From Vairimorpha apis BRL 01 (lineage: Eukaryota > Microsporidia > Nosematidae): 13,563 nucleotides of DNA. Below, in pieces: positions 9,118 through 13,563 of the stretch (its first letter is position 1; each line of letters opens with the position of its first letter). The notes below the pieces were generated by a model. That model had not been told where the DNA came from. It saw only the letters and a list, made by a program, of their open reading frames with translations, and searched no databases. The stretch is taken from the NCBI GenBank assembly GCA_000447185.1, contig KE647119.1, positions 1-13,563 on the forward strand. Reading direction: 5' to 3'. The position numbers were made by a program, and so were the translations under genes.

Positions 9118-10731
9118 TTATAAAATTAACAAAATAAAAATACAAATTCCTAAAAATATGTGCATATTAAAAATATCTTCTAAATATTCTTTTGATATGC
9201 AAAGTTTATCTAATAAAGTACTACATTTTGAACTCATTGATTTATCAATTTTTTTTTGTCTATCTATTGCATAAGCTTTTATTTTTTTAATTACTAATTC
9301 TTTGTTCAAATATAAATATAAAAAATTATCAGAACTTTTTACATACAACTCATAAATAGTGAATTTCAAATCATTTGTTAATATACTTGATAATTTGTCT
9401 AAAATATCGTACATTTCTTTAATATGATTGTAAAAAATTTCATCATTTACTTTATTTTTTGTTATATTTTTAAACTCTTCACGAACAAAATTTATTTTAT
9501 CAAATAAATTTTTAAATACGAGAATTTTAACACCAACTTTTTCAGTTATTAAAACTTTAAAATCTTTTTCAAGTATTTTAACTTGCTCTTTAAATTTTGA
9601 AATATACTGATTTAAGTTATTTTCAAAATTTAAAGAATCTTGAAAAGAATCAGAACGATTAAATTCTGGAATATCCATAGATAAATATTTTTTACATCCT
9701 TCAATTTTTCCTTGTTTACAATCTCTGTCTAGAATTTGAACATAAGCCAAAACTATTAAGCTAATGATACTAAAAATAATTAGACAAAATACTATAAATA
9801 TTTGAAATAAAAGATCAAGATTAGGTAATTGTAAAATTATAAGAATAAAAAATATTATAACAACGAGAGATATCACAATGTAAAAATATTTGAATTTGAC
9901 AATTATTTTTAGTGTTTTATGTTTACTATCCTTTAAAACTATATTATTTCCCATGTTTTTAAATTTTAAAATATTTTCTATAAAATTTGTTAGTAAATCT
10001 GTAGAAAATTTAAATTCCATTTTTAAAGTAAAAAATTTTTCTATTTCTGAATGTAAATTATTTAATACTGAATTAAAAAATTTAGGTGAAGCGTTGAATG
10101 CAATCATTTCGGATTCTATAGTTTTTGATATTTTTAAAAAATCATCAAATTCTTTATCAAAATTTTTTAAATTTTCTTTAACAATTGTATACAATCCATT
10201 TAAATTTTCAGAATATTTTTTCAAATTTTTAAAATTATATTGTTGATCAATTAATATAGATTTATATATTAACAATAAATTTATCTGTTTTTTATCAATA
10301 TTGCTTTTAAAATTTACATTTGCGTTTAAATTCTGATTGTTAAGATGAAATTTATTATCTACATTTTCATCTGTTTTTGTTTGTTTTATTTGTTGAGGGT
10401 TTATTAAATTAACTTTTTTAGTATTTTGTACAAAATATGGTTTTTTTATAAGAAATGTAGATGGGTTTGTATTATCAAAATTATTAACTCTATCTTCAAC
10501 AGTCGACATTTTGTATGCAATTGGAGCATTTGAAACATTAACTTTATATAATTTCATATTAGGAATATTTGTTGGGAAGGACAAAAATTTATTATTTGAT
10601 GTTAATAAATATGAATTTTTTAAACTAGAAGTAAATATATTTTTTAAACTAAATAAGTTTTGCAATTGCACTTCTGGAAAATTAGATTTCTGAATCAAGT
10701 TTATTTTGTGTACGTTAAAACCACATAACAT
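9118..10731 (-). CDS. Unrecognised membrane protein with paired central and C-terminal transmembrane segments
   Basis: I do not recognise this 537-residue protein. Residues 1-150 are polar and Asn/Lys-rich. About 155-270 are helical and probably coiled. Two strongly hydrophobic segments follow, at about 282-301 (YFYIVISLVVIIFFILIILQ) and 306-332. Then comes a short Cys-containing loop (DRDCKQGKIEGCKKYL), a long Lys/Glu-rich helical region (about 365-510), and a final hydrophobic tail (522-537, HIFLGICIFILLIL) ending exactly at the stop, like a tail anchor. Unlike every other gene here, its first ATG has no CCC/GGG motif. The frame is open upstream to about 10836 without ATG, encoding a hydrophobic stretch (ILFGYGLLLMLCGF) that runs across the ATG, so the true start probably lies further upstream behind a frameshift. 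A lineage-specific membrane protein is likely; no function is claimed. Confidence 0.75.
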   Translation of the reverse strand: MLCGFNVHKINLIQKSNFPEVQLQNLFSLKNIFTSSLKNSYLLTSNNKFLSFPTNIPNMKLYKVNVSNAPIAYKMSTVEDRVNNFDNTNPSTFLIKKPYFVQNTKKVNLINPQQIKQTKTDENVDNKFHLNNQNLNANVNFKSNIDKKQINLLLIYKSILIDQQYNFKNLKKYSENLNGLYTIVKENLKNFDKEFDDFLKISKTIESEMIAFNASPKFFNSVLNNLHSEIEKFFTLKMEFKFSTDLLTNFIENILKFKNMGNNIVLKDSKHKTLKIIVKFKYFYIVISLVVIIFFILIILQLPNLDLLFQIFIVFCLIIFSIISLIVLAYVQILDRDCKQGKIEGCKKYLSMDIPEFNRSDSFQDSLNFENNLNQYISKFKEQVKILEKDFKVLITEKVGVKILVFKNLFDKINFVREEFKNITKNKVNDEIFYNHIKEMYDILDKLSSILTNDLKFTIYELYVKSSDNFLYLYLNKELVIKKIKAYAIDRQKKIDKSMSSKCSTLLDKLCISKEYLEDIFNMHIFLGICIFILLIL

Positions 10732-10786
10732 AAGAAGTAGTCCGTATCCAAATAAAATATTATTAATTTTTATTATTTTTTTAATG

Positions 10787-10948
10787 TTAAAAGTAATATA
10801 ATATCGTATACAAATATAAAAAAATAAAAATTTTAAAAGTTATACTATTTTTAAATTCAAAAATAAAAAATGAAATAAGTGTAGTTGATATTGGTAAAAG
10901 TATTGGAGAGCCTAAAATCAAATTTCTGAGTAATTCTTTATAAAGCAT
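10787..10948 (-). CDS. Short hydrophobic frame, probably the displaced N-terminus of the membrane-protein gene
   Basis: A 53-codon frame starting MLYKELLRNLILGSPILLPI, with a clear hydrophobic helix followed by a second aromatic-rich hydrophobic stretch, ending at TAA (10787-10789). It lies directly 5' of the 537-residue frame and overlaps its open upstream extension. Removing one T from the T7 run around 10820-10826 would fuse the two into about 609 aa with an added N-terminal membrane segment. Further upstream on the same strand GGGTATG occurs (ATG at 10993) in the same frame, but with a TAA as its fifth codon. It could instead be a separate tiny membrane protein or chance. Confidence 0.35.
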   Translation of the reverse strand: MLYKELLRNLILGSPILLPISTTLISFFIFEFKNSITFKIFIFLYLYTILYYF

Positions 10949-11033
10949 ACTTGCAGAAATTAAAATTTTTGTTAAGTTTTAAATTTGAAACATACCCTAC
11001 AGATTTTTGATTTTTTAAAATTTATATTATTAA

Positions 11034-11036
11034 GGG
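11034..11036 (+). promoter_or_regulatory. GGG start-proximal motif of the Rab gene
   Basis: TTAAGGGCAATG, with GGG two bases before the ATG at 11039. This is the G-strand version of the motif and supports this ATG as the start over the open frame that extends upstream of it. Confidence 0.55.
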
Positions 11037-11038
11037 CA

Positions 11039-11653
11039 ATGACAGACAACTCGGATTGCAAATATTTATTTAAATTTATACTAATTGGAGCAAGTGGTGT
11101 TGGAAAGACTTGTTTGATGAATAGATTTACAGATGAAATTTATGAAAACGAACAACAGTATACAATAGGTGTAGATTTTAAAATTAAAACAATTTTATTA
11201 GATGGTTTAGAAGTCAAAATTCATATTTGGGACACTGCTGGACAAGAAAAATTTAGAGCCATTATATCTAATTATTATAGAGGAGCTCATGGCATCTTAG
11301 TTGTTTTTGATATGACCAATAAAGAATCCTTTATGAGCTTAAATGATTGGATTAAAGAAGTACGCAAAAACACTAAGGAAAATGTAGAAATTTTGATTCT
11401 AGGTAATAAAATAGATAATGAAACAGAAATTTGTGTTTCAGATGAAGAAATTGAAAAATTTCTAGCTGATAATGATATTAATAAAGATTGTTTTATTAAG
11501 ACTAGTGCTAAAGAAGATGTTAAAGTTAATTACGCATTTGAGACTCTTACAAGAAAACTTGTAGAGAAGGTGAAAATTGGAGGTTTTTTTAGTAAAACGA
11601 AAGAATCTTTTAAACTTAAAACTAATAATGAAGGAGGTAAGTGTTGTATGTAA
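11039..11653 (+). CDS. YPT1: Rab GTPase, Ypt1/Rab1-like
   Basis: Small GTPase of ER-Golgi vesicle tethering, cycling between membrane and cytosol. The 204 residues contain all nucleotide-binding motifs: P-loop GASGVGKT (17-24), switch I YTIGVDFKIKT (41-51), switch II WDTAGQEKF (64-72), NKID (123-126) and SAK (156-158). YYRGAHGI and TIGVDFKIKT are closest to Ypt1/Rab1; Sec4/Rab8 usually has YYRGAMGI and TIGIDFKIKT. The C-terminus ...GGKCCM ends in a CCX geranylgeranylation signal. The frame is open upstream with no ATG before 11039, and the GGG motif just before 11039 fixes the start. It is divergently transcribed from the membrane-protein gene. Rab identity is certain; the Ypt1 subtype is probable. 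Confidence 0.93.
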   Translation: MTDNSDCKYLFKFILIGASGVGKTCLMNRFTDEIYENEQQYTIGVDFKIKTILLDGLEVKIHIWDTAGQEKFRAIISNYYRGAHGILVVFDMTNKESFMSLNDWIKEVRKNTKENVEILILGNKIDNETEICVSDEEIEKFLADNDINKDCFIKTSAKEDVKVNYAFETLTRKLVEKVKIGGFFSKTKESFKLKTNNEGGKCCM

Positions 11654-11970
11654 TAAATTTTTTTAGTTTAATTAAATTAAAAAAAATTTTGACATCTTAA
11701 AAGAATTTAAATAATTAAATTCTATAAATCTAAAAAAGATTTTAATTTTTTGTATTATTGTAAACACAACGGTTGATATAATAACAAAAAATAAAAATAA
11801 TAAATCAAATTGAAGTTTACTAACAAAATGACTTTTTTTAATTTGAAAATTTAAATATAAAAATAATTAAAAATAGAAAAAATAAATGTTGAATCACATA
11901 ATCACATAAAATGTTTGTGCATCAATAAACAAATGTTTTTGTTTTTCTATAAAAATCATTCTTCTTAGAT
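11654..11970. other. AT-rich spacer between the Rab gene and CDC25
   Basis: About 317 bases. It holds a short tandem pair ATCACATA (11893-11900 and 11901-11908) some 70 bases before the CDC25 start, and two ATGTTT-containing repeats close by. These could be promoter elements, but nothing identifies them. No gene is seen. Confidence 0.5.
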
Positions 11971-11974
11971 CCCC
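11971..11974 (+). promoter_or_regulatory. CCCC start-proximal motif of CDC25
   Basis: AGATCCCCAATG, with four Cs one base before the ATG at 11976. Confidence 0.65.
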
Positions 11975-11975
11975 A

Positions 11976-12695
11976 ATGTGCCCTGAAAGCAGTAATAGTT
12001 CAAGTTTATTGTCTAGCGAAAATGATTTTTATGAAAATAAAAATGAAAAACCATTTGTAACAAATTTTGAATTATCTTCTGATGAAGTAATAAACTGTGG
12101 AATAGATGTGGATCCATTTGTAGAAAATAATGAAAAATTCAATAAGCAAAAAGAACGAGGTTGGTTAGTATTTAGAAATTGTAACTTTAAAAAAGCAATA
12201 TCGTTGCCTTTAGTTAGTAGGAGAAGAATAAACAATTTTTATGAAGATTTTAATAACGGAGAAATACATTCAATACCTACATTAGGAATCGGAAGAAGCG
12301 ATAGCTTGCAAAGAATAAGTGCGGATGTATTATGTGATTTATTATTAGGGAAATATAATATCAGTTTTAGGATTATAGATTGTAGGTTTTCATATGAGTA
12401 TGAAGGAGGTCATATTAAAAATGCGATTAATATAAGCAACATTCAGAAAGCAAAAATACTTTTTAAAAAGCCCAAAGCTTTAATTTTTCACTGTGAGTAT
12501 TCATCAGTAAGAGCTCCAAAATTAGCGCATTTTGTTAGAAATATTGATAGAAAGTCAAATGTGTATCCCAAATTAACACTCCCTGAAATTTATATTTTAG
12601 ATGGTGGATATAAAGAATTTTACAGAAAATATAGTTATATGTGTACACCACAAGGTTATGTTAGTATGGGAGACGTAAATTATAAGATAAAATAA
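11976..12695 (+). CDS. CDC25: Cdc25-type cyclin-dependent-kinase-activating phosphatase
   Basis: Dual-specificity phosphatase of the rhodanese fold that removes inhibitory phosphates from Cdk1 to trigger mitosis. It has 239 aa: a short Ser/Asp-rich N-terminal tail (1-60), which is likely regulatory, then the catalytic domain. IIDCRFSYEYEGGHIKNAINI (about 133-153) is the Cdc25 signature. HCEYSSVRAP (172-181) is the active-site loop, with nucleophile Cys173 and Arg179. RNIDRKSNVYPKL (188-200), LPEIYILDGGYKEFY (202-216) and CTPQGYVSM (223-231) complete the domain. The loop form HCEYS..RAP and the RNIDR motif resemble fungal Cdc25 more than animal forms (HCEFSSERGP). It is much shorter than fungal homologues, which carry long N-terminal regulatory regions. 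The frame is intact and the start is fixed by CCCC. A plain rhodanese or arsenate reductase is unlikely given the LPEIYILDGGY motif. Confidence 0.94.
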   Translation: MCPESSNSSSLLSSENDFYENKNEKPFVTNFELSSDEVINCGIDVDPFVENNEKFNKQKERGWLVFRNCNFKKAISLPLVSRRRINNFYEDFNNGEIHSIPTLGIGRSDSLQRISADVLCDLLLGKYNISFRIIDCRFSYEYEGGHIKNAINISNIQKAKILFKKPKALIFHCEYSSVRAPKLAHFVRNIDRKSNVYPKLTLPEIYILDGGYKEFYRKYSYMCTPQGYVSMGDVNYKIK

Positions 12696-13563
12696 AATAA
12701 ATGATATTTGTAAAAATAATTTTAATTTTATTTAAAAAATGTGTAAAATTCTATAAATATGTATAAAAAAAAATTTATTATAATTGACTATCAAAAGTAT
12801 TATGTTAAATAAAGACTAATAGTTTATCCATATATTTTATTTAATATATTTAAAACAAAATTATTAAATCTCTTTCTAAAAAGGATTGTTCAAAATTTTT
12901 TTAGTAAATATTTTTTTTTAGAATTACACTTATTTACACATAAAAATGTTATTTTATATTTATTATCACATACTTTGTAATTTAAATAAGATTTTTATTT
13001 CTTTAAAAAAAATCAATTATTAAATAATTTTTTAATTATAAAAATAAGTATTAGTATGAATTACAAATAATAGTTTTGTTAAGTTTAAAGAAATGATATT
13101 TTTAAAAATATATAATAAATTACAAAATTATTAGTAAAGTTTTATAAACATAATTAATACTATCTAAAAATTATAAGTAAAAGTTTTGTTAAATTTAAAT
13201 GAAAATTTGTTTTAAAAATATATAATAAGTTACAAAATTATCAGTAAAGTTTTTAAAACATAATTAAATACCTTAAATTTCAATATCACTTAATAATTAT
13301 TTTCATAAAATTTTAAATAATTCTATTTTTTTAATAAAAAATTATAGTTTTATATTATTTAAAATATTTTCAGAAAAAATTTAAATCGTTATTTATAAGT
13401 TAATATTTTTTAGTTTTTGCATATGTAACCAAAAAAAAGAATTTAATATTTTTATTTTTTATAATAAATATTGCAAAAATTATTATTACTTTTGTATTTA
13501 ATAATAATATCTAAAAATGAAACAAAATACGATAAAAGATGCATAAATTTTATATATTAAATT
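12696..13563. other. Gene-free AT-rich region downstream of CDC25
   Basis: About 870 bases to the window end with stops in all frames on both strands. The only structure noticed is the two-unit direct repeat at 13061-13272. No RNA gene, no start-proximal C- or G-run, and no partial gene at the right edge. Confidence 0.6.
13061..13272. repeat. Imperfect tandem repeat, two units of about 100 bp with a 110-bp period
   Basis: The unit starting near 13061 and the unit starting near 13171 align almost base for base at an offset of 110. Shared blocks include AGTTTTGTTAA, TTTTAAAAATATATAATAA, TTACAAAATTAT, AGTAAAGTTTT and AAACATAATTAA. Scattered substitutions and small indels show that the duplication is not recent. 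No protein is encoded. Confidence 0.75.

Noticed and set aside
9890..10246. 118-codon open frame on the plus strand
   Set aside because: It lies wholly inside the membrane-protein gene on the other strand, has a low-complexity Phe/Leu/Lys translation and no CCC/GGG motif. It mirrors the AT-rich coding strand.
10511..10693. 60-codon open frame on the plus strand
   Set aside because: Antisense to the N-terminal part of the membrane-protein gene, with no start motif or recognisable domain.
10872..10940. Plus-strand open stretch reading EISVVDIGKSIGEP...
   Set aside because: No in-frame ATG upstream before a stop. The minus-strand frame over the same bases has an ATG and a plausible membrane helix, so this is probably its shadow.
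10985..11038. Eighteen extra codons at the N-terminus of the Rab protein, from a TTG
   Set aside because: There is no ATG in this stretch, Rab proteins normally begin a few residues before the P-loop strand, and GGG marks the ATG at 11039.
12029..12235. 68-codon open frame on the minus strand
   Set aside because: Antisense to the N-terminal part of the well supported CDC25 gene, with no start motif.
1..13563. tRNA, rRNA, CRISPR arrays, transposase or viral genes
   Set aside because: No T-loop GGTTC(G/A)A-type sequence in a cloverleaf context, no regularly spaced repeats, and no transposase or integrase motif in any frame I read.

Overview
The window looks like nuclear DNA of a microsporidian. 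It is extremely A+T-rich, has no introns, and carries short eukaryotic housekeeping proteins (class I histone deacetylase, eukaryotic CCA-adding enzyme, Sec18/NSF, a Ypt1/Rab1-type GTPase, a fungal-style Cdc25). A run of three or four C (or G) sits 0-5 bases before the ATG of seven of the eight genes, which is the CCC/GGG start-proximal signal described for microsporidia. Spacers of 0.3-1.2 kb are long for the group, so a compact Encephalitozoon-type genome is unlikely and an AT-rich, expanded lineage fits better. I cannot name the species.

Layout. 20-1272 (-): histone deacetylase RPD3, broken by two one-base frame changes. 1638-1907 (-): small unknown protein with a CCC start signal and a probable frameshifted C-terminus reaching 1582. 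2082-3431 (-): CCA1. 3432-4593: long spacer between divergent genes, holding an inverted repeat. 4594-6002 (+): TPR protein resembling TTC27/Emw1, whose first 64 codons lie in another frame behind an A8 run. 6356-8386 (-): SEC18. 9118-10731 (-): unrecognised multi-membrane-segment protein whose 5' end is probably mis-framed; a hydrophobic 53-codon frame at 10787-10948 is likely related to it. 11039-11653 (+): Rab GTPase. 11976-12695 (+): Cdc25. 12696-13563: gene-free, with a two-unit tandem repeat.

There is no operon logic. Sec18 and the Ypt1-like Rab both serve ER-Golgi vesicle traffic, Rpd3 and Cdc25 act on chromatin and cell-cycle control, and CCA1 matures tRNAs.

The main signal beyond ordinary annotation is repeated one-base disruption of otherwise well conserved frames: two in RPD3 within 28 bases, one at an A8 run in the TTC27-like gene, one at an A7 run in the small gene, and perhaps one at a T7 run plus a stop codon upstream of the membrane protein. 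Either the assembly carries homopolymer errors, or the genes are decaying, or this organism tolerates or corrects frame by transcriptional or ribosomal slippage. Sequence alone cannot decide between these.
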